64,000 nucleotides of DNA from an uncultured Acidobacteriia bacterium. Lineage in GTDB: Bacteria; Acidobacteriota; Terriglobia; Bryobacterales; Bryobacteraceae. The notes under the pieces were generated by a model, which worked only from the letters and a program-made list of their open reading frames with translations, ran no database searches and had not been told where the DNA came from. The first letter of the stretch is position 1. The number at the start of each line of letters is the position of its first letter. Both the position numbers and the translations under genes were made by a program. Positions 56,400 through 64,000 of this stretch are shown here, piece by piece. The stretch is taken from the NCBI GenBank assembly GCA_903909435.1, contig CAIVVT010000062.1:1-64000 (forward strand). Direction: 5' to 3'.

Positions 56400-59093
56400 A
56401 TGCAATCCAATCGACGCACGTTCTTGAAGGCCGCCAGCGCGGCGCCCGCCGTCGCCGCCGCAGCGGCCCAATCGCCGGCGGGCGATCCGCCCAGCGCTAC
56501 GCCAAGCCCCGCGGTCACGGCCCCGCCCAGGACTTCCGTGACTTGGCCACGCAAGTTCAGCGGCCAGCAATTGTCGATGATTGCATTCCCGTTGGGTGGC
56601 ATTGCGGCCGGCGCCATCGCGCTTGGCGGGAGGGGGCAATTGCGCGACTGGGAGATCTTCAACCGGTCGGAAAAGGGCAATGCGCCGCCGTACGCATACG
56701 CCTCCATCTGGGCCCAACTGCCCGGCAAGAAACCAGTCGCCAAGGTGGCGGAGTCGCGCTTCCTGGCGCCGTACGAAGGGGCCAGTGGCCTGGGTTCAAA
56801 CAATTCGCCGGGGCTCCAGCGGCTGGATTCGGCGGTTTTCACGGGCGAGTATCCGCTGGCGCGCATCGATTTCAAGGACCGCAGGCTGCCGGTGAAACTG
56901 TCGCTCGAAGCGTTCACGCCGTTCTTCCCGCTCGATGCCGAAGCGTCTGGATTGCCCGCAACTGTGCTGCGATATAAGGTCACCAACCCCAATCCGGTGC
57001 CCGTGGAAGTCGGGCTGTGCTTCTCAATCGACAATCCGCTGCGAGAGTACGTAGACGAGGGGATGGCGCGCCCGCCCATCGACCGGCGCAGCAACGAATT
57101 GCGGGAGGCCGGAAACTTACGCGGGCTGGTGATGACGAATCCGGCGCTGGCTGCAGACAATCCGCTATTCGGCGATTTCACGCTGGCCGCGCTCGGCGAC
57201 GGGGAGGTCAGCATCTGGCGGGGCTGGCCGCAGGGCCGCTGGTGGAACAGCCCGATGAAGTTCTGGGACGAGTTCTCAGCCAAAGGGCGGCTGACTGGCG
57301 ACCCCGATCCTCGCAGCGCAGTGGGAGCCGTTTGCGTACACAAAGTGGTCGCCGCGGGTGGAGAGACCGAAATCACTTTCGTGCTCGCGTGGCATTTCCC
57401 CAACCGCACGCCGCAGCGCTGCGGCTGGCACGCCGAGAAAGGCTTCGAGCACACGGTCATTGGCAACCACTACTGCACCCAGTACAGAGACTCCTGGGCG
57501 GCGGCCGAACACCTGGCGCAGAATCTCGTGCCGCTTGAGGCGAAAACGCGTTTGTTCGTTCAGGCCATGCGCGACTCCACCTTGCCCGGCGCTGTGAAGG
57601 ACGCGGCAATGAGCAACCTCTCGACACTGGTGTCGCAGGTCAGCTTCCGGACGGCGGACGGCGAGTTCCATGGCTTTGAAGGCACCAATGACAAGGGCGG
57701 CTGCTGCCACGGGTCGTGCACGCACGTGTGGAACTACGAGACGGCGACCGCGCACCTGTTCCCCACGCTCGCCCGCAGCCTGCGCGATGCGGCCTTCGGG
57801 GCAATGCAGGACGACACCGGGGCGATTCACTTCCGTGAAACTCTGCCGCGCGGTACCGGCCGTTCGGGCTTCGCCGCGGCGGACGGACAGATGGGCCAGA
57901 TTATGAAGGTCTATCTGGACTGGCGCCTCTCGGGGGACGCCGGTTGGATGAAGCGGATCTGGCCTCGCACGCGCAAGGCGATGGAGTTCGCCTGGATGGT
58001 CAAGGGCTGGGATCCCGGGCAGACCGGCGTGCTCCAGGGTCCGCAACACAACACCTACGACGTGGAGTTTTACGGGCCAAACCCGATGTGCGGCATCTAC
58101 TACCTGGGTGCACTGCGCGCCTGCGAGTCGATGGCGCGGACTGCGGGCGATACGGCATTCGCCGACGAATGCCACGCCGTGTTCGAGAAAGGCTCGAAGT
58201 GGATCGACGCGAACCTGTTCAACGGCGAGTTCTACGTGCAGCAGGTGCGCGGCTTGAAGCAGGACCAGATTGCGAAAACGCTGGTCTCCGACATGGGCTC
58301 CGACACAACCGAACAACCGGAGTACCAGGTTGGCGCGGGCTGCCTGGTGGACCAACTGGTGGGGCAGTATCAGTCGGAGGTTTGCGCGCTGGGGCCGCTG
58401 GTGAACGAGGCGAACCTGCGCAAAACACTCGAATCGATCTACCGCTACAACTACAAACGCGACCTCTCCCAACACAACTGCGTCCAGCGCACATTTGCGT
58501 TGAACGACGAATCAGCCGTGGTGATTTGCGACTACGGCAAGGCCGAACGTCCGGCGATTCCGTTCCCTTACTACGCCGAGGTGATGACGGGTTTCGAATA
58601 CCAGGCCGCGACGTTGATGATCTATCGAGGCATGCTGAACGAAGGCTTGGAGTGCATCGAGAACATCCGCCGGCGCTACGACGGGCAGTATCGCAATCCT
58701 TGGGACGAGGCCGAGTGCGGGCACCATTACGCCCGTGCCATGGCCGCGTGGACCGGAGTGCTTGCGCTGAGCGGATTCCTGTACGACGCACCGAAGTTGA
58801 CGTTGAGCGTGATGCCCCGGATGAGGTTATCGTCGTTCAAGTGCATCTGGTCCACGCCTTCGGGTTGGGGCACATTCAAGCAAGATGGAGCGTTTTCGCT
58901 GAAGGTGGACCACGGGTCCTTCGAGGTCCGAGAACTCTTGCTAGCGGCGACAGCGGCGGTGTCTCACCCGTCCAAAGTCACACTGGCCGGGCGGGAAGTG
59001 GCGTGCCATGTGGAGCGCGCCGGCGCGCTGTGGCGAGTACGCTTGGCCGCCACCGTTCGTGCGAACGCCGGCGAGGCGCTATCCGTCGCGTAG
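56400..59093 (+). CDS. GH116 family beta-glycosidase (GBA2-type)
   Basis: An 897-residue enzyme from ATG 56400 with a Tat signal (NRRTFLKAASAAPAVAAAAA). The N-terminal beta domain has PLGGIAAGAIALGGRG and LRDWEIFNRSEKG. The (alpha/alpha)6 domain carries CCHGSCTHVWNYETATAHLF and DVEFYGPNPMCGIYYLGALRA (short forms HGSCTHVWNYETA and DVEFYGPNPMCG), where the catalytic Glu and Asp are expected. The family covers bile-acid beta-glucosidase and bacterial beta-glucosidase/xylosidase. Its codons give long open frames on the other frames, which are not genes. Confidence 0.9.
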   Translation: MQSNRRTFLKAASAAPAVAAAAAQSPAGDPPSATPSPAVTAPPRTSVTWPRKFSGQQLSMIAFPLGGIAAGAIALGGRGQLRDWEIFNRSEKGNAPPYAYASIWAQLPGKKPVAKVAESRFLAPYEGASGLGSNNSPGLQRLDSAVFTGEYPLARIDFKDRRLPVKLSLEAFTPFFPLDAEASGLPATVLRYKVTNPNPVPVEVGLCFSIDNPLREYVDEGMARPPIDRRSNELREAGNLRGLVMTNPALAADNPLFGDFTLAALGDGEVSIWRGWPQGRWWNSPMKFWDEFSAKGRLTGDPDPRSAVGAVCVHKVVAAGGETEITFVLAWHFPNRTPQRCGWHAEKGFEHTVIGNHYCTQYRDSWAAAEHLAQNLVPLEAKTRLFVQAMRDSTLPGAVKDAAMSNLSTLVSQVSFRTADGEFHGFEGTNDKGGCCHGSCTHVWNYETATAHLFPTLARSLRDAAFGAMQDDTGAIHFRETLPRGTGRSGFAAADGQMGQIMKVYLDWRLSGDAGWMKRIWPRTRKAMEFAWMVKGWDPGQTGVLQGPQHNTYDVEFYGPNPMCGIYYLGALRACESMARTAGDTAFADECHAVFEKGSKWIDANLFNGEFYVQQVRGLKQDQIAKTLVSDMGSDTTEQPEYQVGAGCLVDQLVGQYQSEVCALGPLVNEANLRKTLESIYRYNYKRDLSQHNCVQRTFALNDESAVVICDYGKAERPAIPFPYYAEVMTGFEYQAATLMIYRGMLNEGLECIENIRRRYDGQYRNPWDEAECGHHYARAMAAWTGVLALSGFLYDAPKLTLSVMPRMRLSSFKCIWSTPSGWGTFKQDGAFSLKVDHGSFEVRELLLAATAAVSHPSKVTLAGREVACHVERAGALWRVRLAATVRANAGEALSVA

Positions 59094-59140
59094 CCCGAAT
59101 CGCGGGGCGACGCCTCGGGCCGCGCTGTGCACCTCCGTGA

Positions 59141-59146
59141 TAGCAT
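59141..59146 (+). promoter_or_regulatory. -10 box upstream of the Gfo/Idh gene
   Basis: TGATAGCAT ends at 59146, 35 bases before the start codon. It matches the boxes before the GH29 and GH51 genes. Confidence 0.4.
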
Positions 59147-59181
59147 CGGGCTGTCTTACTCCAGACACCAGGAGACGCCCC

Positions 59182-60666
59182 ATGTCCAAGTTTCCCAATT
59201 CGACCAGGCGGCAATTCGTTCACGCTTCCGTCGGCGCGCTCGCAGCGCCCTCAATCGTCGCGGCCAGCGCACTGGACCGTGGAAGCACGGCGCCCAGCGA
59301 CCGCGTGACAGTTGGCATCATTGGCAGCGGCGGCCGCGCTGTTTTTGAAACACGCCAGTACCCCTCGTTTGACAATGTCGAGATCGTCGCCGTCTGCGAT
59401 GCGCAGGAGAGCCGCCGCAGCAGCGCCAAGGCGACTTTGGAAAAGCAGTACGCCGAGCAGCGGCCTGGAAGTTCCAGGCGCGGTATCCGCATGTACGGCG
59501 ATTTCCGCGAATTGCTGGCCCAAAACGACATCGACGGGGTGTACATCGCAGCGCCCGACCACTGGCACGTGTCGATGCTGATTCCCGCGCTCAAGGCGGG
59601 CAAACACGTGCACTGCGAGAAGCCGCTGGGTGTCAGTGTCGAGCAGGACCTGGCCGCGCTGAAGGCCGCACGTAAGTACAAGAAGGTGTTTCAATACGGT
59701 GCCGAACTGCGCTCGAATCCGGATACCCGCAAAGGCATCGAACTGGTGTTGAATGGCCGCATCGGCAAAGTGCAGAAGATCTACGTCGTCGGGCCGCCAT
59801 CCGCCACCGGCGGTTCGGGCACACCGGCCATCCCGATTCCCAAGGGCTTCGACTACGACATGTGGCTCGGCCCCGCCCCCGTGAAGCCGTTTAGCGTAGA
59901 CCGATGCCTGCAGGGCAGCAACGACCCAAACTCGACCTACAACGGCCGAAACTCGATCTACTACCTGTCCGATTACACGCTGGGCAACATCGCCAACTGG
60001 GCGGCGCATCCGCTGGATCAGGTCCAACGCTGGGCCGACGCGACGGGCCGGACCGACCCACCCGTGCACTACGAGGGATCGGGTAAGTTCCCCACCGAAG
60101 GGCTGTTCGACACCGCGTTCCAGTGGAACGTGCGGTGCACTTGGGCCGACGGCCTGGTGCTCGATTTCATGGACACTGACACTTACCACGCACTGCCGGA
60201 CGCGCCGCATCCCGCCTACGATTGGAACAAGGATGCTAACGTAGCCGACGCGGCGAAGATGCCGAACGGCGCGGTGTTCGTCGGCACCGAAGGCTGGGTG
60301 ATCGTGAACTACGGCAAGGTGCTGACCAGCCCGGCGTCGCTAATGGAATCGGTGATAGGGCCGAACGAGATCCACCTTCACGCGAGTGAACTGGCCAGCA
60401 TTCCGGATGGTCTTCCCAAAGGCTTCCAACAGACTCTCACGGCCGGTCATCACCAGGACTGGATTCGAGCGATCCGCACGGGGAGTCCCGTGGCCGACGA
60501 CATCGAAAGCGCGTTCCGCTCGGACATGGTGAGCCAGTTGTCCGATCTTTGCATCCGCACCGGCGCGCCCGTTCGCTGGGACCCGGCGAGCGAGACCATC
60601 CTTGGCAACGAAATGGCCCGCATGATGATGCGGCGTGCGATGCGTGCTCCTTGGGGCGTGTCTTAA
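59182..60666 (+). CDS. Gfo/Idh/MocA-family oxidoreductase, exported
   Basis: A 494-residue protein from ATG 59182, with AGGAG 8 bases upstream. It has a Tat signal (TRRQFVHASVGALAAPSIVAA). The Rossmann motif VGIIGSGGRA and the CEKPLGV motif that positions the sugar and NAD are present, with the C-terminal beta-sheet domain after ~residue 190. Exported members often carry NADP folded in the cytoplasm and act on sugars or cyclitols in the periplasm. The cofactor is presumably tightly bound. Confidence 0.92.
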   Translation: MSKFPNSTRRQFVHASVGALAAPSIVAASALDRGSTAPSDRVTVGIIGSGGRAVFETRQYPSFDNVEIVAVCDAQESRRSSAKATLEKQYAEQRPGSSRRGIRMYGDFRELLAQNDIDGVYIAAPDHWHVSMLIPALKAGKHVHCEKPLGVSVEQDLAALKAARKYKKVFQYGAELRSNPDTRKGIELVLNGRIGKVQKIYVVGPPSATGGSGTPAIPIPKGFDYDMWLGPAPVKPFSVDRCLQGSNDPNSTYNGRNSIYYLSDYTLGNIANWAAHPLDQVQRWADATGRTDPPVHYEGSGKFPTEGLFDTAFQWNVRCTWADGLVLDFMDTDTYHALPDAPHPAYDWNKDANVADAAKMPNGAVFVGTEGWVIVNYGKVLTSPASLMESVIGPNEIHLHASELASIPDGLPKGFQQTLTAGHHQDWIRAIRTGSPVADDIESAFRSDMVSQLSDLCIRTGAPVRWDPASETILGNEMARMMMRRAMRAPWGVS

Positions 60667-60739
60667 ATCAGGTGAGCGAATTGCCTAGGCGAACCTGTCA
60701 GTAGGAGCGTTGGAATTCAGGGTGGACGCGCCACGCGCC

Positions 60740-61138
60740 TCAGAATGCAATTCGATTGCAACCTGGGATCCGGTCGAAGTCACGGTCGAAGCTGCAGATG
60801 CCGTTGAGCTTGTATGCGCTGACCACGGCGGCGTGAACAGCGTCACGACCTGGGTTCGTTGGATTGACTTCGAGCAGCTCTTTCGCGATGTCCACGACTG
60901 ATCCCGTGACTGGAAGCACGGCGGAGAACAGCACGCGGGCGAAGGCGTGAACTTTAGCGCCACCAATCCAGCGTCGCTGCAATTGGTGGCGGTGCAGGAA
61001 CTCCTGGAGGGTTTCCGCGTCAATAGCGGCCTCAACCTTGCCGGCGGCAACTCGGCCAAGAAACGCAATGGCCGGCACCTTGTGCGGATGCTCGGAACTG
61101 CCGGCGTACATGATCACATTCGAATCCACTAAAATCAC
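60740..61138 (-). CDS. PIN-domain toxin (VapC-like)
   Basis: A 132-residue protein from GTG 61138. The four acidic PIN positions are present: Asp5 (ILVDSNVIMYA), Glu42 (DAETLQEFLHR), Asp99 (PGRDAVHAA) and Asp118/120 (CSFDRDFDRI), so the RNase site looks intact. VapC-type toxins cut tRNA or rRNA. The start codon overlaps the end of the antitoxin remnant as GTGA, as in an intact pair, but that antitoxin is broken (61135-61390). Confidence 0.88.
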   Translation of the reverse strand: MILVDSNVIMYAGSSEHPHKVPAIAFLGRVAAGKVEAAIDAETLQEFLHRHQLQRRWIGGAKVHAFARVLFSAVLPVTGSVVDIAKELLEVNPTNPGRDAVHAAVVSAYKLNGICSFDRDFDRIPGCNRIAF

Positions 61139-61390
61139 GGCACCGGCTCTGCGGCTGGCACCGACTCACGCTCCATTTCCTCAGGCGTTCCAACGGGAAG
61201 GCTAATAGCGGCGAGTGCCCGTACCGCCTCCATGCTCATCGCTCATCTCTTTGCTGGATAAGGATTACTGGGTGCGTCATGCACTGCGGACCAGTTCGCC
61301 AACGCTGATGTTTCGCCGTTTCGCTAGACGCGCCAACTGTTGGTAGTAGTCTGGCGGGAAGAGGATTATGGTCTTCTTGACCAGGTCCAT
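61135..61390 (-). pseudogene. decayed ribbon-helix-helix antitoxin
   Basis: From ATG 61390 the frame reads [37 protein letters not shown], then a TGA stop; a second in-frame TAA follows four codons later. The C-terminal part (VRALAAISLPVGTPEEMERE) resumes only in another frame, because the 7-base unit GATGAGC is duplicated in tandem near 61234-61247. Removing one copy restores the frame. The two halves match the two ends of one typical ~75-85 residue antitoxin, so this is a pseudogene with two nonsense changes and one frameshift. A 34-codon remnant from ATG 61239 could still be translated. Confidence 0.75.
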
Positions 61391-61567
61391 TGCGCAAGTT
61401 CTCCACCTATGGATATGGATCGTGATAGCCCGTTCTTCCCCAATGGACAAGGCACGGCTCCCGCATATTGCGAACGGAAGCCAGCGTTACCCTTGAGCCG
61501 ATTTCTATGCTGGAACGACTTGATCAAACAGGTCCAATGGATGCTAAGGGTCGGAGTGACGGAGTGA

Positions 61568-61573
61568 TAGAAT
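61568..61573 (+). promoter_or_regulatory. -10 box immediately upstream of a start codon
   Basis: TGATAGAAT ends 6 bases before ATG 61580, so the transcript would be leaderless, as for the GH29 gene. Confidence 0.4.
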
Positions 61574-61579
61574 CCACGC

Positions 61580-62383
61580 ATGGACCTCTGGAGCGATGAC
61601 CCCACGGAGCGACTCAAGGCAGCGCGCGATCCTCAACTGGTTCGAGGATTAGCTGAACGGATAGTCTCCCAGTCGAGGCCGCCGCAAACGCCCTGGCCGT
61701 ATGGAATGAGCTGCGCGGTGAACCCTTACGTGGTCTTCCTAGGGCCGTCGTCGGGAAACTCGCCCGTCTCTGGGGACCCCGACTTTCTTAGCAGAAGACC
61801 CAATGATATGCCGACGGCTGGGGTTCCGGTTCGAGGCCTCGACGGATCCTACAACGATCCAAGAAGGTATTTTGAAAAGATCCGAAAACTGGGGGTGAGA
61901 ATCATCCAGTCTTTGGCGCCGAGCATGACAAGCAAGGATGCGACGGGGCTACTGGGTCAGCTGAACCTTAGCACTAGCGCCCATGGGAAAGCGAGAGAAG
62001 TCGTGCTGGATCCGAGCTATTGCCGCTGGGTGCCCGAAGTGCTTATTGAGCACCTCAGGCCTGCATTTGTAGTGATGCTTGGCCTCTCGTCAATACTGAA
62101 GGGTGACGGCGGCCGCCTCCTCGCAACCGGGGGCAAGGTTAGTGTTGACTGGAAGAAACCTGAGGTCCAATTCCCATTTATGGCCTGCACTGACCCGCAG
62201 TACAGCTACAGAATATGGAAGAGGCTGCGAAGTGATGGGAAGTCGATTCTCTTTGTCCAATGGCCACAGCATCCCGGGAAACCGCCGATGACAATCGATG
62301 GGATATGGCAGCGATCGGCGGAGGAGTTCGCCGCGTGGATTAGCAGTCCGGATGGGATAAGAGTTAGAAGTAACACCGCTTAG
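61580..62383 (+). CDS. hypothetical protein, possible uracil-DNA-glycosylase-like fold
   Basis: A 267-residue protein with lower GC and more AGA/AGG/CTA codons than its neighbours, suggesting transfer. Visible segments are YVVFLGPSSGNSP (near residue 50), LAPSMTSKDATGLLGQLNLS, FVVMLGLSSIL and ILFVQWPQHPGKPP. The order of a G-P-x-x-G loop, a hydrophobic strand ending LGxSS and a late HPG loop resembles uracil-DNA glycosylase superfamily motifs. That is only an analogy; the catalytic acid is not clear. No signal or membrane segment. Confidence 0.65.
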   Translation: MDLWSDDPTERLKAARDPQLVRGLAERIVSQSRPPQTPWPYGMSCAVNPYVVFLGPSSGNSPVSGDPDFLSRRPNDMPTAGVPVRGLDGSYNDPRRYFEKIRKLGVRIIQSLAPSMTSKDATGLLGQLNLSTSAHGKAREVVLDPSYCRWVPEVLIEHLRPAFVVMLGLSSILKGDGGRLLATGGKVSVDWKKPEVQFPFMACTDPQYSYRIWKRLRSDGKSILFVQWPQHPGKPPMTIDGIWQRSAEEFAAWISSPDGIRVRSNTA

Positions 62384-62446
62384 GGCCGGGAGTAGCTCGC
62401 GTCAATTCAACCTTTTGCGCTTGGGGTAACAGCCGAAACACATTGG

Positions 62447-62482
62447 TAAAAGCAGAAGGGCCGGACTTGCGCCCGGCCCTTC
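62447..62482 (-). terminator. intrinsic terminator after ppdK
   Basis: A perfect 10-base stem, GAAGGGCCGG (62455-62464) with CCGGCCCTTC (62473-62482), is followed on the minus strand by gcTTTT. It lies 36 bases after the ppdK stop. Confidence 0.85.
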
Positions 62483-62517
62483 TTGAACGTTCGAACGAGC
62501 GTTATTGCTCTGCTGGA

Positions 62518-64000
62518 CTACTTCGTGCCGCCGGCCTGCACGGAGCTGTCGGCCTTCTGGATCGCAGCCTGAGCTGCGGCCAGACGGGCGATCGGCACAC
62601 GGTACGGGGAGCAGGACACGTAGTCCATGCCCACGTTGTAGCAGAACTCCACCGAGCTCGGCTCGCCGCCGTGCTCGCCGCATATTCCGATTTCCAGCTT
62701 GGGGTTGGTGCTGCGGCCGAGGTCCACCGCCAGCTTGATCAGCTTGCCAACGCCTTCACGGTCGATCACGCCAAACGGGTCGGCCTTGAAGATCTTCTTG
62801 TCTTCGTATTCCTTCGAGAACTTCGTATAGTCGTCGCGGGAAAGGCCCATCGTGGTCTGGGTCAGGTCGTTGGTGCCGAAGCTGAAGAACTGAGCCTCGG
62901 TGGCCACGCGATCGGCCGTCAGGGCCGCGCGCGGGATCTCGATCATGGTGCCGACCAGGTACTTCTGCTTACCTGTCAAGCCGGCCTTCGCGAGAACCTC
63001 TTCCGCCACGCGGACGACGATGTCCTTCTGGTTCTTGAGTTCCTCGACGCCGCCGATGAGCGGAATCATGACTTCGGGGATGACCGTCTTGCCCTTCTTG
63101 GCAACCTGGACGACCGCCTCGAAGATGGCGCGCGCCTGCATTTCGGTGATCTCGGGATAGGTGATGCCGAGACGGCAGCCGCGGTGGCCGAGCATGGGGT
63201 TGAACTCGTGGAGCTGTTCGACGCGGGCCAGGAGCTGCGGCAGAACCGTCTTCAAGCTCTTCACGTCGGGAACGAAGTTCTTGTAGCGGGCCACCATCTC
63301 CTTCTTGGTCTTGAGATCGGCGGCGGGCAGCTTCGCCAGGTCCACCATCAGCTCTTCGCGCTTGGGCACGAACTCGTGCAGTGGTGGATCGAGCGTGCGG
63401 ATCACGACCGGGAAGCCGGCCATGGATTCAAACAGCCCGGCGAAGTCCTTCTTCTGCATGGGCAGCAGCTTCGCGAGAGCCTTGGTGCGGTCCTTCACGT
63501 TGTCCGTGAGAATCATCTTCTGCACGAAGGGCAGACGATCCTCGGCGAAAAACATGTGCTCGGTACGGCACAGGCCGATACCTTCTGCACCGAACGCGCG
63601 GGCAGCCTTCGCGTCGCGCGGGATGTCGGCATTGGCGCGCACTCCGAAGGAGCCGCGGAACTTGTCGGCCATCTTCATGAACTTGGCGAATGCCGGAGAG
63701 TTCGGATCGGGATCCTGCGTCTCCGCTTGGCCGAGGTAAACGGCGCCGGTGGTGCCGTCGAGCGAAACCCAGTCGCCTTCTTTGATAGTGACGGTCTTGT
63801 CGCCGGTCTTGACGGTTGCGGACTTGCCGCGCTCGTTGATGGCGAGAGCGCCGCAGCCGACCACGCAGGGAACGCCCATGCCGCGCGCCACGACGGCCGC
63901 GTGCGAGCTCTTGCCGCCGACTGCGGTCAAGATGCCCTTGGAGGCGTCCATGCCGTGGATATCGTCGGGGGTGGTCTCTTTGCGGATCAGGATCACGGGC
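62518..64000 (-). CDS. ppdK: pyruvate, phosphate dikinase (3' part; gene runs off the right edge)
   Basis: The last ~492 residues are in the window, of a usual ~880-900. The phosphohistidine region GGKSSHAAVVARGMGVPCVVG is at the start of the visible part. The PEP/pyruvate-binding barrel follows with GFPVVIRTLDPPLHE, GTNDLTQTTMGLSRDD and CGEHGGEPSS (catalytic Cys). The enzyme interconverts pyruvate, ATP and Pi with PEP, AMP and PPi in the cytoplasm. It is followed by a strong terminator. Confidence 0.96.
   Translation of the reverse strand, partial: PVILIRKETTPDDIHGMDASKGILTAVGGKSSHAAVVARGMGVPCVVGCGALAINERGKSATVKTGDKTVTIKEGDWVSLDGTTGAVYLGQAETQDPDPNSPAFAKFMKMADKFRGSFGVRANADIPRDAKAARAFGAEGIGLCRTEHMFFAEDRLPFVQKMILTDNVKDRTKALAKLLPMQKKDFAGLFESMAGFPVVIRTLDPPLHEFVPKREELMVDLAKLPAADLKTKKEMVARYKNFVPDVKSLKTVLPQLLARVEQLHEFNPMLGHRGCRLGITYPEITEMQARAIFEAVVQVAKKGKTVIPEVMIPLIGGVEELKNQKDIVVRVAEEVLAKAGLTGKQKYLVGTMIEIPRAALTADRVATEAQFFSFGTNDLTQTTMGLSRDDYTKFSKEYEDKKIFKADPFGVIDREGVGKLIKLAVDLGRSTNPKLEIGICGEHGGEPSSVEFCYNVGMDYVSCSPYRVPIARLAAAQAAIQKADSSVQAGGTK

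Overview
The window looks like a chromosomal segment of a soil acidobacterium of the Bryobacterales/Solibacter type. The basis is a GC content of roughly 60-63 %, many Tat- or Sec-exported carbohydrate-active enzymes, DUF1080 and uroporphyrinogen-decarboxylase-fold proteins, a lipoprotein-like hybrid sensor kinase and UbiX. This is inferred from gene content; there is no rRNA gene to confirm it.

Layout. 0-4.4 kb: an edge fragment, a cupin, a DUF1080 protein, a UroD-fold protein, L-rhamnose mutarotase, a small hypothetical gene and tRNA-His. 4.6-11.6 kb (minus strand): a CusCBA-type heavy-metal efflux operon (TolC, adaptor with metal-binding domain, RND pump) followed by two small secreted proteins. 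A near-perfect sigma-54 promoter lies in front of it. 11.9-17.6 kb (plus strand): lytic transglycosylase, NtrB-like kinase, NtrC-like sigma-54 activator, two PepSY membrane proteins and a COG0523 metallochaperone GTPase. Together 4.6-17.6 kb reads as one metal-handling island. 17.7-21.1 kb: two UroD-fold methyltransferase-like proteins around a corrinoid protein. 21-25 kb: serine hydrolase, lone receiver protein, MetY. 25-34 kb: GH95, an unknown membrane protein, a 1082-residue hybrid kinase, GH51. 34-38 kb: a DegT aminotransferase, then a minus-strand run of beta-propeller protein, MoaD-like protein, DoxX protein and VOC protein. 37.7-38.5 kb: a gene-free repeat region. 38.5-39.3 kb: an EF-P family factor with an EfpL/YeiP-type tip, and a small gene. 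39.4-44.6 kb: an unusual three-gene cassette (730-residue unknown protein, subtilisin-like peptidase, alpha/beta hydrolase). 45-54 kb: 4-alpha-glucanotransferase, GH29, UbiX, two paralogous DeoR regulators, DMT transporter, tagatose-bisphosphate aldolase, MBL hydrolase and an acyltransferase-like membrane protein. 54.8-60.7 kb: alpha/alpha-barrel protein, GH116, Gfo/Idh oxidoreductase. 60.7-62.4 kb: a small accessory patch with a PIN toxin, its decayed antitoxin and a lower-GC unknown gene. 62.5 kb to the right edge: the 3' part of pyruvate phosphate dikinase.

How it fits together. The glycosidases (GH29, GH51, GH95, GH116), rhamnose mutarotase, aldolase and oxidoreductase suggest a plant-polysaccharide or exudate degrader. 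The best candidates for something undescribed are the 39.4-44.6 kb cassette, the MoaD/beta-propeller pair, the corrinoid/UroD module, and the hairpin repeat family at 35.3 and 37.9-38.1 kb. No insertion sequence, prophage or CRISPR array was seen.
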